A stretch of 64,000 nucleotides of DNA, taken from positions 37,131,141-37,195,140 of the forward strand of contig JACGWO010000006.1 of the NCBI GenBank assembly GCA_034509735.1, read 5' to 3'. Below, piece by piece: positions 1 to 10,466 of the stretch. Below the pieces are notes generated by a model. The model made no database searches, had not been told where the DNA came from, and saw nothing but the letters and a program-made list of their open reading frames with translations. This DNA comes from Sesamum alatum (Eukaryota > Streptophyta > Magnoliopsida > Lamiales > Pedaliaceae). How positions within the stretch are numbered: position 1 is the first letter of the stretch; every line of letters starts with the position of its first letter. A program made the translations under genes and the position numbers.

Positions 1-843
1 TGTCCAAGACTCTTTCAAACCATACTCTTTCATAATCCAAACATTCGTTGGGCCATTTCCTCGAGCATCTATCAAGCAAAGACAGTCCCCTAGAGTCACA
101 AGTTTGTTGAAGACGAAGTTCTGCACATCAACACTACTTGGAGCAGGAATTTCATCAAACACCTCGTCGACCAAATTGAAAGCAGCAATAACAGACGGAT
201 AACCTGGTTCTCTACTACTAGCCAGCCAATGGATAGCACCATTCACAAAAGCACCCGGAGAAGGTTCAGGAACGGCATGATCATAGGGAGAACTGTTAAC
301 CCGTTTCCAAACACCCCGTTTCACAGAATACACATCCACAAATGTATCAACACAATCTGGCTCGTACTCATTGTCAGTGTCATAGTAAGACAGCGTGACA
401 ACCTTATAATCATCGCTAGAACTATCGTATCCAAATCCATGCATGCTGAAACTCTCCATCCTATTCAAAGCCTGAGGCGAATTTGGTAGTTGAACCTGCT
501 GCAGAGTAATGGGATTCACCAAAAACTTCTCGTGATCCTCATTTACCAACAAAACCATGCCATCACAAGAGCCCACAACCTCAGTCCAATTACCTGGCAA
601 TTCAAGCTTCCTCGAAATGGCGTCGTCCTTGATGGTGGAGATTGAGTGGATGGAGTGAGATGGGGTGATGAGAATGAGATTTTCTTGGCGGGTTTTGCGA
701 GTGAGGTGGGATTTGATGAAGTGAGGGGTGGAAAGTTGCTGGCGCCATATTTTTGCCAAGCACCTGCACTTGCCTACAGATTTTGGTGGGAGCCGTGAGA
801 AAATGTCGATCAAGATTTCTCGGGGAAGGTCTCCGGCCTCCAT
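1..843 (-). CDS. F-box protein with F-box-associated interaction domain (3' part beyond window)
   Basis: The reading frame is open for 281 codons from the ATG at 843 down to base 1 and runs off the window edge, so the C-terminus is missing (family members are usually 350-420 aa). Residues about 5-45 form an F-box (LPREILIDIFSRLPPKSV, then CRCLAKIWR). From about residue 95 there is an F-box-associated type-1/kelch-like region with the usual GFGYDSSSDDYKVV signature, followed by VDVYSVKRGVWKRV and NGAIHWLA. Such proteins are substrate receptors of SCF (Skp1-Cullin1-F-box) E3 ubiquitin ligases; the F-box binds Skp1/ASK and the C-terminal domain binds the target. The CPR1/CPR30 group is the closest I can name, but orthology is not supported. 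No introns or frameshifts are visible. The target is unknown. Confidence 0.9.
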   Translation of the reverse strand, partial: MEAGDLPREILIDIFSRLPPKSVGKCRCLAKIWRQQLSTPHFIKSHLTRKTRQENLILITPSHSIHSISTIKDDAISRKLELPGNWTEVVGSCDGMVLLVNEDHEKFLVNPITLQQVQLPNSPQALNRMESFSMHGFGYDSSSDDYKVVTLSYYDTDNEYEPDCVDTFVDVYSVKRGVWKRVNSSPYDHAVPEPSPGAFVNGAIHWLASSREPGYPSVIAAFNLVDEVFDEIPAPSSVDVQNFVFNKLVTLGDCLCLIDARGNGPTNVWIMKEYGLKESWT

Positions 844-1754
844 TTCTACCCAAATTCAGCAGAGGGTTTTTGAGAATTGAGAGAGATGGGCAAATGGGCT
901 TCGATTGTTTGACCAAATTGAGGATCTTTATGGTGTGTTAGCTCATCTGTTGCCGAAGTCTTGACCAACGCAAGGTTGACAGCTCAGTACTTTAGTTTAT
1001 TATATAAGGCATACTTATACACACGCCCTCACCAATTATTTTAAGATCTTTGCAAAAGAACTAAGAAAAGTATTCATGGAAGATGGTTCAACCATGAAGA
1101 AATGATATACAATCCATTTTTTATGTCAAATCACAAATCAAATATGTGCTAATTACCCTTTCTTGAATTATACATATATCTGATGGATTAACTAAGCAAA
1201 TAAACACATTCTTGGAAGTTGTCTGAATTCAGATGGAGATTGCTGCCTGGTGGAGGAAAAACAGGATTGGGAAATGGAGATGGGATTCTGCTAATCTCTG
1301 AATTAAGCATATATAAGAACAGTTAAAGCCTTTATAAGGTGGAGTAGTCAATGAATCATCATCAGGTAAAGACAACAAGTTAAGAATCTTGATGAACTTC
1401 CAGTTGCTGCAAATTCAAGATTCATTACATTTAACAAGCTGCCTACTCCAAGAAACAAAGCCCAGAAACTGCGAAACGTTTAAGCTTCTTCCCCATTTGG
1501 AGAAGACAACACAGAAAAAACAAGAAAGCAAGATTCAAGAACTAGATTCATCATGACTTGAGCAATAATTATGTATTAATCAGGCAAAGGGAGGAAGATT
1601 AAGAAGGCGTGAAATCAAGAAGAAACCTCCACATACAACAACCCTACAAACTCAAAATCAAGAAGGCCCAGAAACTGTAACACTTTTATAAGGTCAACAT
1701 TAATTCCTTGTTTTCATGCAACATAGAATCAGCAGGTTTTTCATGATGTCTTTA
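844..1754. other. Intergenic: F-box promoter and NF-YB 3' flank
   Basis: About 910 bases between two minus-strand genes. It holds the presumed F-box promoter (844 to ~1050) and presumably the NF-YB 3' UTR near 1755. The middle (1200-1700) has somewhat higher purine and GC content than the later gaps but no convincing ORF, RNA gene or repeat. Confidence 0.5.
998..1008 (-). promoter_or_regulatory. Possible TATA box of the F-box gene
   Basis: The minus strand reads CTTATATAATA about 155 bases upstream of the F-box ATG, a plausible TATA position for a leader of roughly 120 nt. It is the only good TATA-like element near the start, but AT-rich DNA makes chance matches common. Confidence 0.35.
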
Positions 1755-2216
1755 TCAGCCTGATTCCTTTGGTGGTTTATTACTTGTATACAAGAAGCAA
1801 TTCTCCTCCATCTCTTCACTATTACTAGCCTTGTTTTGATTGACTTTGTCCCCTTCAACCTCTCTATACCTAGTCAAGTACCTCTTCAAGGGACCGGCAT
1901 AGTCATCGAATCCCAGAGTCCCCATCGCCCAGCAAATATCGTCGCCGTTCACCGTTTTCCGCCTCTCCTTTCGACACTTGTCCGATGCTTCGCATGTGAC
2001 GAAGCCAATGAATTCAGACACGCATTCCTGCATTGTTTCTTTGGCTTCTTTCGAGATCTTTGCATTGGGAGGCAGAATCTGCTTCATGATCCTCCCAACG
2101 TTGGCTATTGGCAGCAATCTGTCTTGGTCGTTTGAAGGGCCGGCTTCTGAGTTATCAACCATGTTCAAGGAGAATATGGGCTTGGAGGAGTTGAGGTTCT
2201 TGTTTGAATCAGACAT
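1755..2216 (-). CDS. NF-YB5: Nuclear factor Y subunit B (NF-YB5-like)
   Basis: A single-exon gene of 153 aa. Residues about 32-125 are the histone-fold HAP3/CBF-A core: [57 protein letters not shown], and the final helix ending [18 protein letters not shown] dimerises with NF-YC and joins NF-YA to bind CCAAT boxes. The residue after KIS is Lys, not the Asp that marks LEC1-type subunits, so this is a non-LEC1 NF-YB. The short N-terminus, the [14 protein letters not shown] stretch and the intronless structure fit the NF-YB5 branch. The core has [11 protein letters not shown] where most plant paralogues have EFISFVTSEAS or VTGEAS. The next gene downstream in the window (10467) is like Arabidopsis AT2G47820, which lies beside NF-YB5 in that genome; this supports the NF-YB5 call. 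Confidence 0.92.
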   Translation of the reverse strand: MSDSNKNLNSSKPIFSLNMVDNSEAGPSNDQDRLLPIANVGRIMKQILPPNAKISKEAKETMQECVSEFIGFVTCEASDKCRKERRKTVNGDDICWAMGTLGFDDYAGPLKRYLTRYREVEGDKVNQNKASNSEEMEENCFLYTSNKPPKESG

Positions 2217-2263
2217 GGAAACTAATGTATATGATATTGGTCAACCTGCAGGATGAACATGTG

Positions 2264-2273
2264 TATATATATA
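2264..2273 (-). promoter_or_regulatory. TATA box of the NF-YB gene, with a CCAAT motif downstream
   Basis: An alternating TATATATATA stretch lies about 48 bases upstream of the NF-YB ATG, implying a very short leader. Between it and the ATG, bases 2236-2240 read CCAAT on the coding (minus) strand, overlapping a TTGACC W-box-like sequence. The CCAAT motif would fall near or inside the 5' UTR. Confidence 0.5.
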
Positions 2274-2616
2274 GATGTAATGTATGTACTCCATGTCATG
2301 TTGCATGTGTCTTTATTGTTAAAAGTTGTGGCATATGTCATCATGCTTTCAAGCATTGGAATGTTGAGTTATCAAAATAAAGCTATTATTAGTCGTGGGT
2401 GGGACAGCTCAATGATTCGGGCATAAAATTTTTCGTTTCGTATTTAAATTTTGGCTATGTGTGTATGTTGGACATGAGTATAAAAAACAAGGAAAAAAAA
2501 AAAGAAGTAAAACTATTATTAGGATGGCGAAATAAGCTTATAATCTTTTTAAAACCTCTTATATGATATTTAAAAACTTATAAACTTCTTTGAAAAAAGT
2601 AAAGAGTTTTTAATTT

Positions 2617-2957
2617 GGGACTAACGCTATTTTACTCCCATAAGATTAGGTTATTATTTTTTTGGTACCACATTTTAGGCAGGTGATGGTTCAGTCCCAT
2701 AAAATATGAGTTTAGGTATTTTTAGTCCCAAATTAATGAATATGGGCATGATTTTTAGTATTTTTAATGCCATAAAGCATGAATTTAAGTGTTTTTAGTC
2801 CCATGATTTTAAGTATTTTTAGTTTCAAATTGACAGATATGTGCAAAAAAAATACCTGAATTAGTATTTTATGGGACTGAAATCATCACATATCTAAGTT
2901 GTGATACCAAAAAAGAATAATGATATAATCTTATGGGACTAAAAAAATATTTTACCC
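2617..2957. repeat. Palindromic MITE, ~341 bp
   Basis: About 90 bp at the left end reappear as an imperfect reverse complement at the right end. Left markers are TCCCATAAGATTA and TTTTTTTGGTACCACA; the right arm contains the same words inverted. The element starts GGGAC and ends ACCC. Flanks TTTTAATTT (2608-2616) and TTCTAACTT (2958-2966) match at 7 of 9 positions and look like an eroded 9-bp target duplication. There is no coding capacity. It belongs to the GGG...CCC family seen repeatedly in this window. Confidence 0.7.
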
Positions 2958-3349
2958 TTCTAACTTGTTTCGAAAAATTTAAACAAATTCCTTCAACTTC
3001 AGTCACTTGTTAATAGCATCTTATAGAATCCACAATCTTATTTTAAATCCAAGCACCTAAAAAATCTATTTTTAAAATAAAATTTAATATTTTATAAGCT
3101 ATTTAATTGATCAACATCTCATTTAATATTGTCTCAACTTACATAAAGTATTGTAAATAAATTTAACCAAACACCCACTAATTAATTAATTAAATATTGA
3201 AACGCTTAGAAGCGTGAGACATGTCACAATATTATGTGACATGCTACTTTTAGTTGGGGTGAATGTGAATCTTAGGGTGCGGCAATGGAAGCTGACGGGG
3301 AACTTTTGACACGTTAAAGCTCCAATACTGTATTTGTGCATCATCACGA

Positions 3350-3532
3350 GGAAAAATTTTTGTCTGGATCAGATTTGGTCGAATCAAATCAATCATAGAA
3401 TAAGTGTTAGTACACTTGCTATGTGATTGGTCAATTTTCCAGAACTATACATCAATCACACGACAAGTATATTACACTTGTCATATAATTGGTTCAAATT
3501 TGACCAAGTCAGGTCCAAGTTAGGATTTTCCC
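3350..3532. repeat. MITE, ~183 bp, copy A (paralogue at 40606)
   Basis: This is a palindromic element: TTTGGTCGAATCAAATCAATCATA on the left mirrors the right arm, which includes TATAATTGGTTCAAATTTGACC. The interior carries ACACTTG direct and inverted copies and CAATCACACGACAA. A clear second copy of nearly the same length is at 40606-40786. The outermost bases are GGAAAA and TTTTCCC. The target duplication is not clear for this copy. Confidence 0.65.
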
Positions 3533-4027
3533 ATGATCAGTATTATGATATTCTTATTTTTCTTGCATCTCTGTCTTGCTATATATTGGATCTGCAGATC
3601 CTAATTTTAGGATTCTCTATCAATGGATTTTGCTTGATATCTCCACCTTCGAATGCACTACCTCCTAGTGGGACACAACAATCTTGAGATTCCTTAGTTT
3701 TTAGTTAAGATTTTGTCCTAATTATAAAGATTTTGCTAATGATCATCATCATACTAGCTAGTGTTAATTTGGCCTGTAAGAACCCTCAAAGGCTGTGAAC
3801 CATGTCAAAACATTGCCAATTAAGTACTTGAAAGTATGTTAGATACAATGAATATCGTTTTAGTATAATTCAGATTCTGACGAACTGTTATATAGTATGA
3901 TCCAGATCCTGACGAACTGCAGAATTAATGGTAAACGTTGTAAACTAGTAGAACAATATTAGTTTATGATTTTAGGAAGAACAACATAGTCCATAATTAC
4001 ACTAAATTTTGGAACATTTATAAATTT

Positions 4028-4208
4028 TATTATCTTTTTAGGTGAGAGTGATGAACTATTATTTTTTGACAAAATCGATTGCAGTAATCTCATGTCAAAT
4101 AGAATTACGCATATTATTAAAGTAGAACAACATACCTTGTATTGATAGGATTCGAACTTATGACTTTATGGGACCTCAGTTTCGTCAGTTGAGTTAAGCT
4201 TCATGGAC
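4028..4208 (-). mobile_element. tRNA-derived SINE with 10-bp target-site duplication
   Basis: Read on the minus strand, the element begins near 4208, has an A-box-like TTAACTCAACTGA and, after 25-30 bases, a strong B-box AGTTCGAATCC, the internal Pol III promoter pair of a tRNA-derived SINE. It ends in an A-rich tail (AAAAAGATAATAAAA). TTATAAATTT flanks both sides (4018-4027 and 4209-4218), a typical SINE target duplication. The length of 181 bp fits plant SINEs. It has no ORF, as expected. Confidence 0.7.
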
Positions 4209-5017
4209 TTATAAATTTGACTATTACGTGTATATATTCGTAAAACAAAACCCTTTAATTTTCTTGTGATATTTATGAATGCCTTAGAAGAGCTGAAAAA
4301 ATCATCGAAAAAAAAGTATTTGTTACCATCGATCACAAAAAAGTTAAATTAGTATATATAGAACCAACCCCTTGCGCAAAGACTAAACAAATTAATTAAT
4401 TAGGATTCCTTAATCACATATATAGTCTCATATGTGTTCCAAGAATCCAAACACAAATTAATTCAAAAGAAAAGACATGCATATTTCTCAATGAGTTTTG
4501 TCCCAAGTTATGTGTGTGTGTGTGTGCATAGACATACATACATAAAATACACATACATATGTTTGTATATTTAAATATTCAAATTAATATATATTTATCA
4601 ACTTGGTAGTCCTTTTTTTGTCTGATCCACATCCTCTTGTAGAATAATTTAGTCAATGTATTAAAAAGAAATAGCAGAATTAATTTCAAGATTCGAAAAA
4701 GGACAAGGATAAGCCTCAAATCATTATATATTCAAATTAAAATATATAGCCAATAGTTGAGAATCATTTTGAATATTCTAGGGGTCCCATAAACCCTTAT
4801 TATTTGAAGATTCCATTCTTTTTTTTTTAATTATTAAATAATTTGATCTTAAATTGAATATTCCTGGTATTGGTCAACTAGGGTTTCTCCGCTCCTAGTA
4901 ATTAGATTCTGCTTAATTTGAGACCTACTAGTAATGGTTTACCTGGGGAAAATTTCATCCCATAACTGTAAAAAGTTTATAATTTAATTAGTCATGAAGT
5001 CTTAAATTCATTAAATT

Positions 5018-5332
5018 CACTACAAAAAATATCACATTTAACCATGGATAATTATCATGATTAATACTAAATAACCGTAGCGAACAGTCATTGACCACGG
5101 TCACGCAACAGTTGTCGGCCGTGATTTTTACGAGGGTGGCTAAAACATTTGCTACGGCTAAAAGTCATTGTGAATGTTTTTACCACGGCTAAAGCCATGG
5201 CAAATAAGTTTTTCATGGTGAAAAAGTTAGTTTTTGCATCGATTTTTATTTAACCGTAGTTAATAATAGTTATTTACCACGATTTTTAATCATGATCATT
5301 AAAAATGTAGCTAATATTAATTTTTTTTAGTG
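5018..5332. mobile_element. CACTA-like non-autonomous element (MITE), ~315 bp
   Basis: The ends are CACTACAAAAAAT and TTTTTTTTAGTG, the CACTA/En-Spm terminal signature. The interior has many short subterminal repeats in both orientations (CCGTAGC, GCTACGG, CCACGG, CCATGG, TCATGATTA), typical of transposase-binding arrays. There is no transposase. The 3-bp flanks (ATT/ATG) are not identical, so the duplication is eroded. A relative lies at 36900-37172. Confidence 0.7.
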
Positions 5333-5494
5333 ATGTATGACGGAAATAACATTATTTAATTTTCCTCCAGACTTGACAGAGCGCGTGCCATGCACATGTT
5401 GTTTTCGTCAAATAATATACGATATTTTTCGCAACAAGTAACGTCTATCAATTTCTCTATTGAGCAACGGGTAAAGTATAATACAGACGAGAAT

Positions 5495-5747
5495 AAGGTT
5501 TAATGTGATTTACCTCCCTATGACATTGTAGATGAGCAAATCAACCCCCTACCAAAAAAAAAAATAAAAAAAATAGTATTTTACCTCCTTGTGTTATTTA
5601 GGGAGGTAAATTGCTCTATTTTGAAAAATGCGGGGAAGTAAATCGATTCATTTTAAAAACACAGGGAGATAAATTGTTATTTTATACTTCATAGAGAGAT
5701 AATTTGCATATTTGTAATATCACAAGGGGAGTACTTGTATATTTCTC
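5495..5747. repeat. Palindromic MITE, ~253 bp, with perfect 9-bp duplication
   Basis: GACGAGAAT occurs on both sides (5486-5494 and 5748-5756). The interior has partly inverted TTTACCTCC/GGAGGTAAA segments plus several GGGAGATAAATTG-like words. No coding capacity. Confidence 0.65.
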
Positions 5748-6828
5748 GACGAGAATATATATGCTGATGGTATCATAATGATAGTAGTGTATTTAGGGAA
5801 GAGGTAACTAATTAATGATGAAACAAATATTAATGAAGCAACATAGTCATAATGCTAAATATATATTAACTTATATAATTACTAATCATGCAATGTTTTT
5901 GTTAATTACCTAAAATATTACTTTGGTATATATAATAATTTCACATTTTAAAATGAGACTATCAAGACTCAGTCAGATCTGTATCATGAAATCATTTATT
6001 TACTTTTATAATTAATTACATATTTGTGATGCATGTGAATGGACATGCAAATCAACAAAAAATTCTCCTAACCTAATTAGAAAGGAAAAAATAAATATTA
6101 TTTTATCAAATTATAAATGGATATTTATCATTAATACTTTAAGACAATTTTTGTTTTTCCTATTCTTTCATGAAACCCTTGTTGTAAAACGGTCCATTCT
6201 TTAGACCCGAATGAAACTCGGACCTTCCCATTTCAACTGGATCTTAACCAGGACCAGATTTCTGTTATTGGGCTCACTTATACTATTTAATGGTTCGTGG
6301 GCTTTATTCGGTTTATTTTTGGGTAGTCCATTTAACGAACAAATGGGCTGTCTTTTGTATTTAAAAATATAAATGTATACCAATCCAGTTCATTTTTTAA
6401 AAAAAATAAAATTATTTTTCTTAAATATGCCTAAAAAGGAAAATGAAACAAATTTATATAAATTGGAGAGAAAAATAAAAAATTAAAAAATTTAGAGAAT
6501 AAAATAAGAGGAAAATAAAAACTATACTGCCATTATTTTTTTAGGTAAATAATTCCGTCAATTTATTAAAAAATATAATAAAAATAGTTATTCTCGAATC
6601 TTTGAACCGCATAAATACTGTTTGCTAACAATAATATCGTATAATATTTCTCAAAAATTCAGCATTTTCCCTAAAATATTAAACATAATTTTCCACCTTG
6701 AATCGCCAAACCCAAAGCTTTTCTCAAAAAGAAAATAAAATAAAATCAGCAGTTCAAACTTCAATATTCAGAACATGTGTTTGGCGGCTTGGTGCAGCTT
6801 TATTAGGCATTATTATTAATTAATAATT

Positions 6829-7012
6829 GAGTATATTGCATTAATATCATTTATTATTAAATTCACGCACACAAATACCTCATAACTTTTATATTATAAA
6901 ATTCTTCATGAACAGAGGATGAATTTTAAGAGATGCATTGATAATTTAACAAATTGAAAGAAGTGTTTGTATATATTAATATAATTTTAGAGAGTGTCAA
7001 TATAATTTACTC
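6829..7012. repeat. MITE, ~184 bp, with near-perfect 9-bp duplication
   Basis: The element begins GAGTATATTGCATTAATATC and ends GTCAATATAATTTACTC, which are inverted. TTAATAATT (6820-6828) and TGAATAATT (7013-7021) differ at one position. The right end closely matches those at 7928 and 31602, so these are related elements. Confidence 0.65.
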
Positions 7013-7682
7013 TGAATAATTATTGCAAATTGCAATTGGGCTTATATATAAATATTTGCTAAGTTGAAGGCTTATAATAAAAAAAAATGAGTTGCAGTAA
7101 TATGTATATAAAATTAAGATTGCCACTAATTGAAGTCAGCTTCCCCTAATTTAGAATTTTCCTGTCAACCCAATTTTGGTCTACACTTTAATACCAACAA
7201 AATAAATAAAATTATTATCTACCCCTTATATATTACACGATAAATTATGTAAACATAGAAATTATATTTATAAGAAAATAGGAAAATTACAAGAAAAAAG
7301 AAAAAGAAATAATTGGCTGAAAACAAAATATATCAATAAATTGCTGAAGAAAATAAGATCTGGTGAAGTTTCTTGAAGTACAATACATAATAGTTCGATT
7401 AAAATTATCATGCAAAATTTATTTATTTATTTTTATTTTCCAAACTATTATTAGTAATTATTTTTTGGGCTAAGTTTTTTTTTTTTTTTTTTTTTCAAAT
7501 TGTTTAATGTACTTAAAGAAGAGGTGAAGAAAATCAAAATGGTGATATGGTAATTTGATACTTTTCTTGTATCTCTCAGCCGCAATAGGGGCGCGTTTAT
7601 GGCTCTCGCGATGAGGATAAGTAATAGTGTGGGGGCTACAATTCCTAACTGATTTAGTAATCAATCATATACATATTTTTTA

Positions 7683-7928
7683 GGATAAATTATATTAATA
7701 CTCTTTTAATATTCGATCGAAATATACAAATATTTTATGTTTTTCACAAAAATTTAAGTATAAGTCTTGATATTGTAATTGTGAGTACACATTATATTTT
7801 ACGATAAAATTTTACGCAAATATTCCCTAAGTCACATTACAATAACATCATCTCAAGGGGTATTGTTAATAACAATAATTCTTTGTATAATTAGATGTAG
7901 TATCAGATGGTGTCAATATAATTTTATC
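7683..7928. repeat. MITE, ~246 bp, with perfect 9-bp duplication
   Basis: The left end is GGATAAATTATATTAATAC and the right end is the inverse-type GTGTCAATATAATTTTATC. TATTTTTTA is repeated exactly at 7674-7682 and 7929-7937. Same family as 6829 and 31344. No coding capacity. Confidence 0.7.
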
Positions 7929-8699
7929 TATTTTTTAATTTTTCTACGTAGTTATGTTTTTTCATTAAAATATTGATTAATTAAGATAAAAGTCTATTTA
8001 TTTAAACAATAAAACGAAATGCTTAATAAAAATTCACAACAATTTTTTTTTTACTTTTTATTTTTGCTCATTCACATAGCGGTTAGAGTGCAGGGGTATT
8101 TACATTTTTTAAGCAAAAAATATTAGCTAAAATATTGACAGATAATTAAGTAATTATCTGGTATTCAGAATATTTCAATGGATCGCGTAAGTCTTATAAG
8201 ATTAATCTTATTACGGTAGTAATAGACACAATTCAGATGGTTTAATATTTTAATTGATTTAAATATTTACTCGATTCTTTTTTCAAATTAAAAATAACAC
8301 AAACATAATTATTTTTGATAGTTTCTTTAATTTTTAGAGTGTTTAATTTATAATTAATATTTAATTACATAATATGTAAATTAATCCAATGAAATTGATG
8401 TAAATTGAAAATTTTCCTACAACACCAACTACCTACACTTTGATGATGTAAATACAGACCACACGCGTGACGTGGCGAAATTGCTGCAACGTACACGCCA
8501 CGCTCCTCGACGGCGCGTGTACTTGTCCTACTTTCCTGCTCTTTAAAATGCTGGTCTTTTTTACCTTCTCTCTTTCTTTCTCCAAAACTCATAAATACAA
8601 AATTAAAAAAATAGCAAACCCATTTCTCTCTCTCTCTAGCAACAAATATATATATATATAGAAATAAATAAATTAAAAACAAAAGTAGTTCTCTCATTT

Positions 8700-8703
<4 letters not shown>

Positions 8704-8739
<36 letters not shown>
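8704..8739 (+). repeat. (CT)18 microsatellite in promoter/leader
   Basis: About 18 uninterrupted CT dinucleotides, with a shorter CT run at 8624-8638. Pyrimidine tracts of this kind are common around plant transcription starts; this one probably marks the start of the leader of the SANT-domain gene coding from 10467. Length polymorphism is likely. Confidence 0.85.
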
Positions 8740-8745
<6 letters not shown>

Positions 8746-10466
8746 CAATTCACCACATGAAAGCTCTGCTCCCATAGAGGAAAACCCAGGTTCTTGTTCC
8801 TCTCCTTCTTCTCTTCTTCACATATACATACAACTCTTGTATGCATAGGCGTAGATGAATTAGCTGTTTCTGTATTTCTTGTGTATGTATATGTATTTCT
8901 ACTTTGTTTGTGTTGTCTATTTCACGGTTTTGTTGCTTCACATCTGAACCCATTTCGCCAGTTTCCCTCCACACGTGCCCCTCAACTTGGTTTCTTTGGT
9001 TTTACATGCATAAATGTATCTCTGTATATGTTCTTGTTATGTGCGTTTGTGCCTGTTTATATCTTTGTTTTTGTGATGTGGTTTCTTGAACTGATGAAAA
9101 AAGATTCCTTGTAAGAATACACGAGTTGTCGAGTGTGGAAAGAGTTTAATTTGGTGGGATCACATTGGAATTTTTCAGTGGACTTGGCGGCTTCGGTTGG
9201 AGTTGGAGGATTTTTTTTGCATGATTTTTTTGTTTTCTTGTGCATTCTTTTGTTTTTCGGGTTTTTTGGAAGCCTGCCCGTATAATGAAATTTGCTGAAA
9301 TGGAAGTTCTTGATGTGGTTTTTGTTTGGGTTTTGAATTAAATTTGAGTTGGGGCTGCGGTATGGGATTAATGCGCTTCGTTTGGTGGATTTGCTGTGTA
9401 TTTCTGCGGGTAAAGTTGCTATCTTTATGGTGAAATGTATTTAGTTTTATATAGAGAAAAGGATCTATTGTATCGTGTATCGGATGCTTGACGACTCAAT
9501 GTTAAGTTTGTTCAGTATTCGGTACAAATTTTCACGTTTTGGTTTCTTGGAAAAATTTCTTAGTGACTTTGGTTTGAATCCGATGGCTTTCCTATTGTGT
9601 GTCTCTTTAGTTTTTATGTTGGACTTTTATCCAGATGTTTTATGGCAAAGTTAAGGTTTACGTAATGGCACTTTTTTAGTTCTATTGTGTGTGTTACTAG
9701 AACTTGATTGTTTCAAGGCTCCTTCTAAGTGCTTACCTGGTGAAAATTCTATAAGTTTGTCTTCTCATTACTGATCTATTAATCTGAATCCTTTATTTTT
9801 CCGCTGCATTTGAAATTTGATTGCTGTTCTTGGCTGCAATACAAACATAAGCATCTTTAGCTCTAGATTTATATTTTATTGATCTTTAATGCATTTCAGA
9901 ACTTTTTGTTTTCTTTGTATTCACATTTTGGTATTTACTGAATAGGTTATAGGAATGAAAAGGGGCATTGCTTCAGACCATCATTAAGTTTAAGGAAGAA
10001 AGTGACAACCCATTCAGTTTGGTCTAGATATAAAACTAGTTGAAATTATTCGACAAGAATTTGGTCTAGCAACTGCTTGTGCATGATATTGAGTGAGAGG
10101 TAAGACCTTTCTGTTCGGAAGACAGTATGTCTGGTGGGAACTCTGTTGTCTTTGTTTGTCACTAAGCAATATCTCTCATTTGGCTTCTGATATTCGTTTA
10201 AGCTGTATGCTTTACATTTCACTTGTCTTCTCAAATATACTAGAAGCAGACAGCATACTGATAAATACTAGGTAAATAGTGTCTTGTCCAATAGAGTAGT
10301 GCACCAGTTTCTTGTTTAGTCTCATTCAGCAATCAAGATTCAAGTTATTAATAATGGCAAATAATATTACCAACATTGATAGAACACATTTTCTCCATTG
10401 CTTAGACTCGTGTGAGCTTACCGGTATCTTCATTTCTAATTCACAATTTGTTGGTTTCTTTAGCAG
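8740..10466 (+). other. Presumed promoter-proximal region and intron-containing 5' leader of the SANT gene
   Basis: No coding exon is supportable here. The ATG at 10467 is directly preceded by TTTCTTTAGCAG, a strong 3' splice site, so the leader is spliced. Candidate donors are TT|GTAAG at ~9110, GAG|GTAAGA at 10099/10100 and CTAG|GTAAAT at ~10271; which are used cannot be told without transcripts. The T-rich composition of 9200-10440 is intron-like. Confidence 0.5.

Larger units (their letters stand above)
2274..8703. other. Gene-poor AT-rich intergenic region with small transposons
   Basis: There are no supportable genes over about 6.4 kb. The stretch contains the MITEs, SINE and CACTA-like element listed separately, a short (GT)n run near 4511-4526, a poly-T run near 7478-7495 and otherwise unstructured AT-rich DNA. 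The open frames here are short, lack recognisable domains and are of the kind expected by chance. Confidence 0.6.

Noticed and set aside
602..916. Open frame of 104 codons on the minus strand overlapping the F-box gene start
   Set aside because: It is an alternative frame of the F-box exon; the F-box protein frame (ATG at 843) gives a complete, recognisable F-box and FBA region.
1383..1400. AGAATCTTGATGA, similar to the start of miR172
   Set aside because: Only the first 13 bases match, and no complementary arm forming a precursor hairpin was found nearby.
8365..9114. Several open frames on both strands around the (CT)n tract
   Set aside because: They are created by the simple repeat and pyrimidine-rich leader; no homology or splice context supports them.
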